From Luteipulveratus flavus (GTDB lineage Bacteria > Actinomycetota > Actinomycetes > Actinomycetales > Dermatophilaceae): 64,000 bases of DNA. Each line of letters opens with the position of its first letter. Within the stretch, counting starts at the first letter, position 1. A model generated the notes under the pieces. That model was not told the DNA's origin. It searched no databases and saw only the letters and a list, made by a program, of their open reading frames with translations. Shown in pieces: positions 1 to 12,009 of this stretch. Both the position numbers and the translations under genes were made by a program. The DNA lies in NCBI RefSeq assembly GCF_029080175.1, contig NZ_JARFJC010000017.1; one strand, given 5' to 3'.

Positions 1-2256
1 GTCGTCGCCTCTATCAAGGAGTTCTTCGGCACCAGCCAGCTGTCGCAGTTCATGGACCAGAACAACCCGCTGTCGGGTCTGACGCACAAGCGTCGTCTCT
101 CGGCCCTCGGCCCGGGTGGTCTCTCCCGTGACCGCGCCGGCATGGAGGTCCGTGACGTCCACCCGTCGCACTACGGCCGCATGTGCCCGATCGAGACCCC
201 TGAGGGTCCGAACATCGGTCTGATCGGCTCGCTCGCCTCGTACGGCCGCATCAACGCCTTCGGGTTCGTCGAGACGCCGTACCGCAAGGTCGTCAAGGGC
301 AAGGTCAGCGACGAGGTCGTCTACCTGTCCGCCGACGAGGAGGACGAGTTCGTCATCGCGCAGGCCAACGCGCCGCTGACGCAGGACAACCACTTCGCCG
401 AGGACCTGGTGCTGGTGCGCACCAAGGGCGGCGAGGCGACCGACGTCCCGGCCGACGAGGTCGACTACATGGACGTCTCCGCGCGCCAGATGGTGTCGGC
501 CGCGACGGCGCTGATCCCGTTCCTGGAGCACGACGACGCCAACCGTGCGCTCATGGGCGCCAACATGCAGCGCCAGGCGGTGCCGCTGGTGAAGTCGGAG
601 GCCCCGCTGGTCGGTACCGGTATCGAGTACCGCGCCGCGCTGGACTCCGGTGACGTCGTGCGCGCCGAGAAGGCGGGTGTGGTCGAGGAGGTCTCCGCCG
701 ACCTCGTCACGATCGCCAACGACGACGGCACGCGCCAGACGTACCGCATCTCCAAGTTCACCCGGTCCAACCAGGGCAACTGCTACAACCAGCGCGTTGT
801 CGTGGACACCGGCGACCGCGTCGAGGCCGGCGCGTTCATCGCCGACGGTCCGGCGACCGACGGTGGCGAGATGGCGCTCGGCAAGAACCTCCTCGTGGCG
901 TTCATGCCGTGGGAGGGCCACAACTACGAGGACGCGATCATTCTCAGCCAGCGCCTCGTGCAGGACGACGTCCTCTCCTCGATCCACATCGAGGAGCACG
1001 AGATCGACGCCCGCGACACCAAGCTGGGTCCGGAGGAGATCACCCGGGACATCCCGAACGTCTCCGAGGAGGTCCTCGCCGACCTGGACGAGCGCGGCAT
1101 CATCCGTATCGGTGCCGAGGTCCGCGACGGCGACCTGCTCGTCGGCAAGGTCACGCCCAAGGGTGAGACCGAGCTGACGCCGGAGGAGCGCCTGCTGCGC
1201 GCGATCTTCGGTGAGAAGGCGCGTGAGGTCCGCGACACCTCGATGAAGGTGCCGCACGGCGAGACCGGCACGGTCATCGGCGTGAAGGTGTTCGACCGCG
1301 AGGAGGGCGACGAGCTTCCCCCGGGCGTCAACCAGCTGGTCCGCGTCTACGTCGCGAACAAGCGCAAGATCACCGACGGTGACAAGCTCGCCGGCCGCCA
1401 CGGCAACAAGGGCGTCATCGCCAAGATCCTGCCCGTGGAGGACATGCCGTTCCTCGAGGACGGCACGCCGGTCGACATCATCCTGAACCCGCTGGGCGTG
1501 CCCTCGCGCATGAACCCCGGCCAGGTGCTGGAGCTGCACACCGGTTGGGCGGCCTCGCGCGGCTGGAACATCGAGGGCGACCCGGAGTGGGCGGCCAAGA
1601 TCCCGCAGGACGCGCGTCAGGCCCCGCCCAACACCCGCATCGCCAGCCCGGTGTTCGACGGTGCGCGTGAGGAGGAGATCCGCGGACTGCTGGACTCCTC
1701 GAACGTCACGCGCGACGGCGTCCGCCTGGTCGACGGCACGGGCAAGACCCCGCTGTTCGACGGCCGCTCGGGTGAGCCGTTCCCGGAGCCGGTCGCGGTC
1801 GGTTACATGTACATCCTGAAGCTGCACCACCTGGTCGACGACAAGATCCACGCGCGCTCGACCGGCCCGTACTCGATGATCACGCAGCAGCCGCTGGGTG
1901 GTAAGGCGCAGTTCGGTGGTCAGCGCTTCGGTGAGATGGAGGTGTGGGCCCTGGAGGCGTACGGCGCCGCCTACGCGCTGCAGGAGCTGCTCACCATCAA
2001 GTCCGATGACGTCAACGGCCGCGTGAAGGTGTACGAGGCCATCGTCAAGGGCGAGAACATCCCCGAGCCCGGCATCCCCGAGTCCTTCAAGGTGCTCATC
2101 AAGGAGATGCAGTCGCTGTGCCTGAACGTCGAGGTCCTCTCCTCCGACGGCCAGACCATCGACCTGCGTGACTCCGACCAGGAGGTCTTCCGCGCGGCGG
2201 AGGAGCTCGGCATCGACCTGTCGCGGCGCGAGCCGAGCAGCGTCGAAGAGGTCTGA
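1..2256 (+). CDS. rpoB: RNA polymerase beta subunit, 5' end missing
   Basis: C-terminal part of the catalytic RNA polymerase beta subunit. The frame is open from base 1, so the gene begins outside the window and about 751 residues are visible. The first residues are the rifampicin-resistance region (FFGTSQLSQFMDQ, then LTHKRRLSALGP). The Asp, His and Ser that usually mutate to give resistance (E. coli 516, 526, 531) are all wild type. Further on are the conserved beta motifs CPIETPEGPNIGLI, GHNYEDAI, GDKLAGRHGNKG and GGKAQFGGQRFGEMEVWALE. The gene ends in EPSSVEEV. It is 107 bases upstream of rpoC in the same direction, and the spacer holds a perfect hairpin. Certain identification. Confidence 0.98.
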   Translation, partial: VVASIKEFFGTSQLSQFMDQNNPLSGLTHKRRLSALGPGGLSRDRAGMEVRDVHPSHYGRMCPIETPEGPNIGLIGSLASYGRINAFGFVETPYRKVVKGKVSDEVVYLSADEEDEFVIAQANAPLTQDNHFAEDLVLVRTKGGEATDVPADEVDYMDVSARQMVSAATALIPFLEHDDANRALMGANMQRQAVPLVKSEAPLVGTGIEYRAALDSGDVVRAEKAGVVEEVSADLVTIANDDGTRQTYRISKFTRSNQGNCYNQRVVVDTGDRVEAGAFIADGPATDGGEMALGKNLLVAFMPWEGHNYEDAIILSQRLVQDDVLSSIHIEEHEIDARDTKLGPEEITRDIPNVSEEVLADLDERGIIRIGAEVRDGDLLVGKVTPKGETELTPEERLLRAIFGEKAREVRDTSMKVPHGETGTVIGVKVFDREEGDELPPGVNQLVRVYVANKRKITDGDKLAGRHGNKGVIAKILPVEDMPFLEDGTPVDIILNPLGVPSRMNPGQVLELHTGWAASRGWNIEGDPEWAAKIPQDARQAPPNTRIASPVFDGAREEEIRGLLDSSNVTRDGVRLVDGTGKTPLFDGRSGEPFPEPVAVGYMYILKLHHLVDDKIHARSTGPYSMITQQPLGGKAQFGGQRFGEMEVWALEAYGAAYALQELLTIKSDDVNGRVKVYEAIVKGENIPEPGIPESFKVLIKEMQSLCLNVEVLSSDGQTIDLRDSDQEVFRAAEELGIDLSRREPSSVEEV

Positions 2257-2263
2257 TCCTGCT

Positions 2264-2298
2264 GGCCGTACGCCGGGGCGAGACCTCGGCGTACGGCC
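2264..2298 (+). other. Perfect hairpin between rpoB and rpoC
   Basis: A 12-bp perfect stem (2264-2275 pairing with 2287-2298) closes an 11-nt loop in the 107-base spacer. There is no T-run after it, and rpoC follows in the same direction, so it does not look like a full terminator. It could be an RNase processing site, a partial attenuator or an mRNA stability element; this is inference from structure and position only. Confidence 0.6.
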
Positions 2299-2363
2299 GG
2301 AACAGACTGTTACTCAACACAACTCAGACCTCTTAGAACTTAGAACGAAGGAAGGCAGCAACT

Positions 2364-6251
<3,888 letters not shown>

Positions 6252-6262
6252 CGAGCACGTCG

Positions 6263-6300
6263 CGAAGGGCGGCTCTCCCGTGTGGGAGAGCCGCCCTTCG
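6263..6300 (+). terminator. Terminator downstream of rpoC
   Basis: A 17-bp perfect stem (6263-6279 with 6284-6300) and a GTGT tetraloop, starting 12 bases after the rpoC stop. No long T-run, as is common in high-GC actinobacteria. It lies between rpoC and the convergent TPR gene and may serve both. Confidence 0.9.
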
Positions 6301-6306
6301 GCGTCC

Positions 6307-7518
6307 CTAGGCGAGTCGGACGAACCAGAGCATCCCGCCACCGGTGAGGAACAGCACGACGAGCACCGGACTGGCAAGGGTCGCGACGGCCACGACGGCC
6401 AGCAACGCACCGGCGCCGACCAGTGCGACGGCGACGCGCTGACGCCGGGGCGCGACGAGGTGGGCGCTGCCCGCCGCGAACGCCCAGAGCGCGCAGCCGA
6501 CGGTGGCGAAGGCGTACGAGCCTTGGCCTTCGACGGCCTGCGCGACCGCGCAGCCGACCCCGAGGGCGAGGAAGACCAGGAAGGCGACAGTCGTGAGGCG
6601 CGTGGTGCGGGGGAGCAGCGCGCGGGAGCGGCGGCCGCACAGCAGGACCGTGTTCATCAGCGGTTCGAGGGTCCAGGTGAGCGCGACCAGCACGATCACC
6701 ATTCCGATGACCACGCGCGCCCAGGTCTGGTGGTCGAACGGCTCGAGTAGCCGGGTGAGGACCCACGGCGCGAGCAGGATGCCCCAGCGGGCCGCAGCAG
6801 GCAGGCCGTCGAGCCAGCCGGAGTAGCGCAGCAGCTGTCCGTACAGCGGGTTCCGGCTCTTGAGGGCGAGGGCGAGCCCCTCGCGGTTGGTCTCGTCCAC
6901 GGGGTCGAGGCGCACGGCGGTGCGGTAGGCGTCGACGGCGTCGCGTCCGCCGCCCCGACGCAGGGTCAGCTGCCCGAGGACGGCGTGCGCGGTCTCGTTC
7001 TCGGGGTCGAGACTCAGCGCAGCGCGGACGGTGGCCACGGCCTCGTCGTGCCGGTTCAGCTCGGCCAGCGCGGCCGCGGTGCACACCAGGATGTCGGGGT
7101 CCTCGGGGGCCAGCCGCCGGGCCCGCTCCAGACTGCTGAGCGCCTCCTGCGGCCGGTCGTCCTCCAGCAGGATCGCTCCTTCCTGGAGGTGCAGGGCCGC
7201 GACCTCGGGGGCCGTCCTCAGGGCGCTGCGCACGGTCTCGAGGGCCTCGTGCAGCGCGCCGGTCGCGCGTTGCGCCTGGCTGAGAACGAGCAGCGCACTG
7301 AGGTTGTGCGGGTCGGCGGTGAGCGCGCTCTGCGCGACCGATCGCGCGTCGTCCCAGCGTGACTGGGTCACCAGGGCGCGGCCCAGGTCGGCGAGGACGG
7401 CGCTGTTGCCGGGGTCGGTGGCCAGCGCCGCCCGCAGCTGTGCCTCCGCCTCGACGGCGCGCCCGAGGTTCAGGAGCGTGCGCCCCCGCGACCAGGCCGC
7501 TTCGGTCGTGTCGGTCAT
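6307..7518 (-). CDS. TPR-repeat protein with C-terminal membrane domain
   Basis: 403 residues, function unknown. Residues 1 to about 215 are five to six tetratricopeptide-like repeats (repeating A..LG....A and ALxxDPxN motifs such as ALTADPHN, ALSLDPEN). The part from about 230 is hydrophobic with about five to six membrane segments and an amphipathic entry segment rich in Trp and Leu. The TPR half is therefore probably a cytoplasmic protein-binding platform anchored in the membrane. The start at 7518 is chosen because AGGGGAACG precedes it; an upstream in-frame Met lies in the palindrome region and lacks a ribosome site. It is divergent from a TPR-AAA ATPase; shared TPRs and the shared control region suggest a functional pair (inference). 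Confidence 0.85.
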   Translation of the reverse strand: MTDTTEAAWSRGRTLLNLGRAVEAEAQLRAALATDPGNSAVLADLGRALVTQSRWDDARSVAQSALTADPHNLSALLVLSQAQRATGALHEALETVRSALRTAPEVAALHLQEGAILLEDDRPQEALSSLERARRLAPEDPDILVCTAAALAELNRHDEAVATVRAALSLDPENETAHAVLGQLTLRRGGGRDAVDAYRTAVRLDPVDETNREGLALALKSRNPLYGQLLRYSGWLDGLPAAARWGILLAPWVLTRLLEPFDHQTWARVVIGMVIVLVALTWTLEPLMNTVLLCGRRSRALLPRTTRLTTVAFLVFLALGVGCAVAQAVEGQGSYAFATVGCALWAFAAGSAHLVAPRRQRVAVALVGAGALLAVVAVATLASPVLVVLFLTGGGMLWFVRLA

Positions 7519-7540
7519 CGTTCCCCTGTCTTCACGGTGG

Positions 7541-7567
7541 CGTGGCAGCACCTGCGGTGCTGCCACG
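7541..7567. promoter_or_regulatory. 27-bp perfect palindrome between the TPR and AAA genes
   Basis: 12-bp arms (7541-7552 and 7556-7567) around a 3-base centre TGC, midway in the 95-base divergent spacer. Its position, 23 bases from one start and 47 from the other, fits an operator controlling both genes. Alternatively it acts as a hairpin in the minus-strand leader. No regulator gene adjoins it. Confidence 0.6.
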
Positions 7568-7613
7568 AGTGGCTTCGCGAACCGACGCCGCCAGGTCGAG
7601 TAGGGTCCGCGGC

Positions 7614-8891
7614 GTGGCGATGGATGCGGTGATCAAGGCCCTGCGGCAGGCGCTGTCCGCTGACCCGGACGATGTCGAGCTGCGCGCGCACCTGGCTCAG
7701 GTCCTGCTCGAGGAGCAGCGTACGGGCGAAGCGCTCGCGGAGTCGGTGATCGTGCTCGGATCACGACCGGACCACCTGCCGGCGCTGCGGGTCGCGCAGG
7801 CGGCGGCCCGGGCCGAGGGGGACCAGGCACGCGCGGACGCGTACGGACGCCTGCTGCGGGCGCTCGGGGGCGCTCCCGACGAGGTCGCACCCGCAACCGC
7901 CTCGCCGCCGGCGCCGCCCGCGCCCGGCGAGCCGGTGTTCGCGGTGCCGGACACGATCGACGAGGTGGTCCAGGGGTGGAGCGGCACGGACGCCGCCGCC
8001 GAGCCGGAGACGGGCCACCTCAGGGCGGCCGGCGTCACGCTCGCGGACGTCGGCGGCCTGGAGACCGTGAAGCAGCGGCTGGAGCGCTCCTTCCTCCAAC
8101 CGGTCCGCAACCCAGGGCTGACGGCCCAGTTCGGCAAGTCTTTACGCGGCGGACTGATGCTGTGGGGACCGCCCGGTTGCGGTAAGACATTCATCGCCCG
8201 GGCGCTGGCCGGTGAGCTCGGAGCCGCGTTCTACGAGGTCGGGCTGACCGACGTGCTCGACATGTATATCGGCAGCAGTGAGCGCAACCTGCGCAGCGTG
8301 TTCGACGCGGCCCGCCGCAACCGGCCCTGCCTGCTCTTCTTCGACGAGATCGACGCCCTCGGCCAGAAGCGGTCCCAGCTGCGCCACTCCGGTGCCATGC
8401 GGGGCGTGGTGAACCAGCTCCTAGCCGAGCTGGACGGCGCCGCGTCCGACAACGAGGGAGTGTTCGTCCTGGCGGCGAGCAACCACCCGTGGGACATCGA
8501 CTCCGCGCTGCTGCGCCCGGGCCGGTTCGACCGCAGCGTGCTGGTGCTGCCGCCCGACCAGCCGGCGCGCGAGGCGATCCTGGCCTACCACCTGCGTGGA
8601 CGTCCGGTCGAGGCGCTCGACCTGGCCAAGGTCGCCAAGGCGACGGAGGGGTACTCGGGGGCGGACCTCGCGCTGGTGTGCGAGCAGGCGACCGAGTCGG
8701 CGATGACGGCGTCCGTGGCCGCGGGCACCGTACGGCCGATCACTCAGCGCGGACTCCAGGACGCGGCCAGGTCGGTGCGTCCCAGCGTCGGTGACTGGTT
8801 GGAGACCGCACGCAACTACGCGTTGTTCGGCAACACCGACGGGGAGTACGACGAGCTCGCTGCCTACCTCAAGCAGCGCCGGCGACGGTAG
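7614..8891 (+). CDS. AAA ATPase with N-terminal TPR-like region
   Basis: About 425 residues. Residues 1-85 look like two TPR units (ALRQALSADPDD...LAQVLLEEQ), then an Ala/Pro-rich linker to about 125, then one classical AAA module of the Cdc48/Vps4/FtsH type. Walker A is GPPGCGKT (about 185-192), Walker B LLFFDEID (about 241-248), sensor 1 AASN, and the arginine-finger region LLRPGRFDR. The pore-loop aromatic is present (DMYIGSSERN). No protease or second AAA domain follows, so it is probably an unfoldase or remodeller. GTG at 7614 is preferred because TAGGGT at 7601-7606 lies 7 bases before it, the pattern of leaderless actinobacterial transcripts; ATG at 7620 is the alternative. Its 3' end overlaps the convergent MFS gene by 23 bases. 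Confidence 0.88.
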   Translation: MAMDAVIKALRQALSADPDDVELRAHLAQVLLEEQRTGEALAESVIVLGSRPDHLPALRVAQAAARAEGDQARADAYGRLLRALGGAPDEVAPATASPPAPPAPGEPVFAVPDTIDEVVQGWSGTDAAAEPETGHLRAAGVTLADVGGLETVKQRLERSFLQPVRNPGLTAQFGKSLRGGLMLWGPPGCGKTFIARALAGELGAAFYEVGLTDVLDMYIGSSERNLRSVFDAARRNRPCLLFFDEIDALGQKRSQLRHSGAMRGVVNQLLAELDGAASDNEGVFVLAASNHPWDIDSALLRPGRFDRSVLVLPPDQPAREAILAYHLRGRPVEALDLAKVAKATEGYSGADLALVCEQATESAMTASVAAGTVRPITQRGLQDAARSVRPSVGDWLETARNYALFGNTDGEYDELAAYLKQRRRR

Positions 8892-10062
8892 CGACCCTGC
8901 GTTCATGGCGCGACGCGATCGCTGTGAGCATTGTGCAGCCGGCGGCGAGCCCGGCGAACCCGAGCAGCACCGTGCGCAGGGACCAGCGGTCGCCCAGGAC
9001 GGAGACGAACGTCGGCACGAAGAAGCCCAGGTAGGTCAGGCTGTAGAACACCGCGTTCGTCATGGCCAGGGCCGAGGGCGTGGCCTGCTGCTCGACGCGG
9101 GTCAGGCCGCCCACGAGGACCAGGCCGTAGCCGGCGCCCAGCACGACGCAGCCGACCATGGCGAGGGGGATCGAGGGCCGGGCGGCGAGCGCCGCGGTGA
9201 CGGCGATGCCGACGACGGCCGCCGCACCGCCGAGCAGGCTCACCCGGTCGGCCGCGTGCGCGGCCAGCCGCCGGGCCGGCTGCTGCACGAGGACCCCGGT
9301 GCCGAGCGTGAGGCCTGCGGCGAGCCCGGTGAAGGCGACCAGTAGGCCGCGCGTCTGCTCGTGGACCAGGCTCGGCACCACGACGATCCCGACGCTGGCG
9401 CAGGTGAAGACGCCCGGGGCGGTCGGGGCGATCCGGGTCCAGAACGCCAGGGTGCGTACCGGACCGGGCGCGTGGTGGGCCGCACCGTGCGCGGGTTCGC
9501 CCGGCTGGGGCGCGTTCCAGACCAGCACGGCGACCACGACGGCGAGCGCGATGTGCACGGCGTACGGCAGGAGGTGCGGCAGGGGCGCCCACTGCGCGAG
9601 CGCGCCGCTGACCAGAGGCCCGCCACCGAACCCCGCGGACATCGCGATCGCGGCCCGCCGGGCGCCGGTGCCGGTGGGAGCGTCGGCGGACAGCTCCTTC
9701 ACCCAGGTGGTCCCCGGTGCCATCGCCGCTCCCATGCAGGCGCCGTACAGGACCCGCCCGACCAGCAGCCACGTGGGCCGTCCGTCCGCGAGGGCCAGCA
9801 CCGCCGAGCCGCAGACCGCACCGACGAGGACCCAGCGGATGACCAGGCGGTGCCCGACGCGTCGTCCGACGACGGCGGCGAGCAGCAGAGCCGGGATCAG
9901 GCCGAGCACGTACGCCGCGAACAGCGACGTGACGACCGTCTGCGACAGGCCGTCGTCGGCGCGGTACACCGGGAGGAGGGCAGCGAAGTGGTTCGCGCCC
10001 CAGCCGGTCGCGAAGAGAGCCAGCGCCGCGCGCAGCCAGGCGGGGAGGGAGGGATGACGCAC
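8869..10062 (-). CDS. MFS transporter
   Basis: 397 residues with about 12 hydrophobic segments and a Major Facilitator Superfamily layout: an N-half with the loop GRRVGHR after the second helix, a central hydrophilic loop rich in His and Pro (about 190-205), and a C-half. The GTG start at 10062 gives VRHPSLPAWLRAALALFATGW. Substrate cannot be told from sequence; the general look is of a cyanate/drug-type uniporter or antiporter. It is convergent with the AAA gene and is followed upstream by the rhamnose genes on the same strand. Confidence 0.85.
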   Translation of the reverse strand: MRHPSLPAWLRAALALFATGWGANHFAALLPVYRADDGLSQTVVTSLFAAYVLGLIPALLLAAVVGRRVGHRLVIRWVLVGAVCGSAVLALADGRPTWLLVGRVLYGACMGAAMAPGTTWVKELSADAPTGTGARRAAIAMSAGFGGGPLVSGALAQWAPLPHLLPYAVHIALAVVVAVLVWNAPQPGEPAHGAAHHAPGPVRTLAFWTRIAPTAPGVFTCASVGIVVVPSLVHEQTRGLLVAFTGLAAGLTLGTGVLVQQPARRLAAHAADRVSLLGGAAAVVGIAVTAALAARPSIPLAMVGCVVLGAGYGLVLVGGLTRVEQQATPSALAMTNAVFYSLTYLGFFVPTFVSVLGDRWSLRTVLLGFAGLAAGCTMLTAIASRHERRVATVAGAA

Positions 10063-10105
10063 CCGGTCACGATGGCACGCGGGTGCTTCGGCCCGGGTCG
10101 AGGTG

Positions 10106-10975
10106 TCAGCCGGCGGTCGGGCGGCCGGCGACGACCTCGGGCACCGCCCGGGTGAGCGACTCCCGCCAGTCCGGCAGCCGGGCCAGGCCGGCGCCCGTCC
10201 AGGCGTCGTGGCCGAGCACGCTGTACGCCGGTCGTGGCGCCGGCCGGGGGAACGCGTCGGTCGTGGTGGGCAGCACCCGCGCCGGATCGAGGCCGAGCTC
10301 CTCCAGCACCCCGCGGGCGAACCCGAACCAGGTCGTCTCCCCGGCGCCGGTCGCGTGGTACGTCCCGTACGCCGGTCGGGCGGCGATCAGGGCGGTCAGC
10401 CCGTCGGCGAGGTCGCGCGTCCACGTCGGCTGGCCGCGCTGGTCGTCGACCACGCTCAGCTCGTCGCGCTCGGTGGCCAGGCGCGCGATCGTGCGGACGA
10501 AGCTCGGCCCGGCCGCGCCGTACAGCCAGGACGTCCGCACGACCCAGCTGCTGGGGCACAGCGACCGGACGGCCCACTCGCCGGCGAGCTTGGTGCGCCC
10601 GTACGCCGACCGCGGCGCGGTGGGCGCGTCCTCGGCGTAGGGGACCTGGGCGTCGCCGGGGAAGACGTAGTCGGTGGACACGTGCAGCAGGGCCGCCCCG
10701 GCCTGCGCAGCGGCCCGCGCGAGGTTGCCGGCCCCGGTGGCGTTGACGGCGAAGGCCTGCGGCTCCTGGGTCTCGGCGTCGTCGACGGCGGTCCACGCTG
10801 CGGCGTTGACGACGACGTCGTGACCGGCCACAGCCCGGGCGCACGCCTGCGGGTCGGTGATGTCCAGGTCGGCCCGGGTCGCGCCGGTCACGGCGAACCC
10901 GGCCTCCTCCAGAGCGGGCCGCAGGTCGCGAGCGAGCATGCCGCCGGCACCGGCGAGCAGGACGCGCACGCTCAC
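10106..10975 (-). CDS. rmlD: dTDP-4-dehydrorhamnose reductase
   Basis: Last step of dTDP-L-rhamnose synthesis: NAD(P)H reduction of dTDP-4-keto-rhamnose. 289 residues, usual length. Rossmann motif GAGGMLA (about 9-15), the STDYVF motif near 100, and the catalytic YxxxK pair Tyr125/Lys129 (SAYGRTK). The start is the GTG at 10975, giving MSVRVLLAGAGG; it overlaps the rmlB stop as GTGA, so translation is probably coupled. An in-frame upstream extension into rmlB is not credible. Confidence 0.95.
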   Translation of the reverse strand: MSVRVLLAGAGGMLARDLRPALEEAGFAVTGATRADLDITDPQACARAVAGHDVVVNAAAWTAVDDAETQEPQAFAVNATGAGNLARAAAQAGAALLHVSTDYVFPGDAQVPYAEDAPTAPRSAYGRTKLAGEWAVRSLCPSSWVVRTSWLYGAAGPSFVRTIARLATERDELSVVDDQRGQPTWTRDLADGLTALIAARPAYGTYHATGAGETTWFGFARGVLEELGLDPARVLPTTTDAFPRPAPRPAYSVLGHDAWTGAGLARLPDWRESLTRAVPEVVAGRPTAG

Positions 10976-11967
10976 CGCCCCAGCCGTGCGTAGGTGCGCT
11001 CCGCGTCCAGCTTGGCCGCGCGCCACCAGCTCTCGTTCGCGCGGTACCAGTCGATGGTGTCCGCGAGGCCCGCGCGCAGGTCGCGGTAGCGCGGCTCCCA
11101 CCCGGTCTCGGCGCGCAGCTTGCTCGAGTCGATGGCGTACCGCAGGTCGTGGCCCGGGCGGTCGTCGACGTGGTCGTACCAGTCGGCGGGCTTGCCCGTG
11201 AGCTCCAGCAGGATCGCGATGACGTCGCGGTTACTGGTCTCGCCATCGGCGCCGATCAGGTAGGTCTCGCCGAGCCGGCCCCGCTCGATGACCGCGATCA
11301 CCGCGTCGTTGTGGTCGTCCACGTGGATCCAGTCGCGCACGTTGGTGCCCGAGCCGTACAGCTTGGGTCGCACGCCCTCGAGGATGCCGGTGATCTGGCG
11401 CGGGATGAACTTCTCCACGTGCTGGCGCGGACCGTAGTTGTTGGAGCAGTTGCTCAGCGTCGCTCGGATCGCGAACGAGCGGATCCAGGCGCGGACCAGC
11501 AGGTCGGCGCTCGCCTTGGTCGCGGAGTAGGGGCTGGAGGGGTTGACCGGCGTCGCCTCGGTGAACCGCGCGGGGTCCTCCAGCGCGAGGTCGCCGTACA
11601 CCTCGTCGGTGGAGATGTGGTGCAGCCGGGTGCCGTGCCGGCGGACCGCCTCCAGGATGCGGAACGTCCCGATGACGTTGGTGTCCACGAAAGGCCACGG
11701 GTCCTCGAGGCTGTTGTCGTTGTGGGACTCGGCCGCGAAGTGGACCACCACGTCGTGCTCGGCGACCAGGCCGTCCACCAGGTCGGCGTCGGTGATCGAG
11801 CCCTCGACCACGCGGACCCGGTCGGCCACCGGCTGCAGCGTCTCGGGGTTGGCGGCGTACGTCATCGCGTCGAGCACCGTCACCGCCCAGTCGGGGCGCT
11901 GGTCGAGGACGCGGAGGACGAAGTTGGAACCGATGAAGCCGGCCCCACCGGTGACGAGCAGTCTCAT
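10972..11967 (-). CDS. rmlB: dTDP-glucose 4,6-dehydratase
   Basis: Second step of dTDP-L-rhamnose synthesis: NAD-dependent conversion of dTDP-glucose to the 4-keto-6-deoxy sugar. 331 residues. Short-chain dehydrogenase fold with GGAGFIGSN (7-15), the dehydratase triad Thr120-Asp121-Glu122 (HISTDEVYG) and Tyr147/Lys151 (SPYSATK). First gene of the rmlB-rmlD pair. It is divergent from rmlA with only 42 bases between the start codons. A TAGCCT -10 box lies 7 bases before its ATG, so the message is probably leaderless. Confidence 0.96.
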   Translation of the reverse strand: MRLLVTGGAGFIGSNFVLRVLDQRPDWAVTVLDAMTYAANPETLQPVADRVRVVEGSITDADLVDGLVAEHDVVVHFAAESHNDNSLEDPWPFVDTNVIGTFRILEAVRRHGTRLHHISTDEVYGDLALEDPARFTEATPVNPSSPYSATKASADLLVRAWIRSFAIRATLSNCSNNYGPRQHVEKFIPRQITGILEGVRPKLYGSGTNVRDWIHVDDHNDAVIAVIERGRLGETYLIGADGETSNRDVIAILLELTGKPADWYDHVDDRPGHDLRYAIDSSKLRAETGWEPRYRDLRAGLADTIDWYRANESWWRAAKLDAERTYARLGR

Positions 11968-12009
11968 GGGCCGAAGGCTATCGGCCCGGTGTGGATAGGC
12001 TGCGGGCCC
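11968..12009. promoter_or_regulatory. Face-to-face leaderless promoters of rmlB and rmlA
   Basis: The 42-base gap holds a TAGCCT box for rmlB (minus strand, complement of 11975-11980; 7 bases to ATG) and a TAGGCT box for rmlA (11996-12001; 8 bases to ATG). The rmlB box is the loop of an inverted repeat (GGGCCGA at 11968-11974, TCGGCCC at 11981-11987) that could be an operator. The spacing fits leaderless start sites on both strands. No good -35 box is visible. Confidence 0.55.

Noticed and set aside
2264..2298. Full transcription terminator between rpoB and rpoC
   Set aside because: No T-run and rpoC follows with no clear promoter, so full termination is unlikely; listed only as a hairpin.
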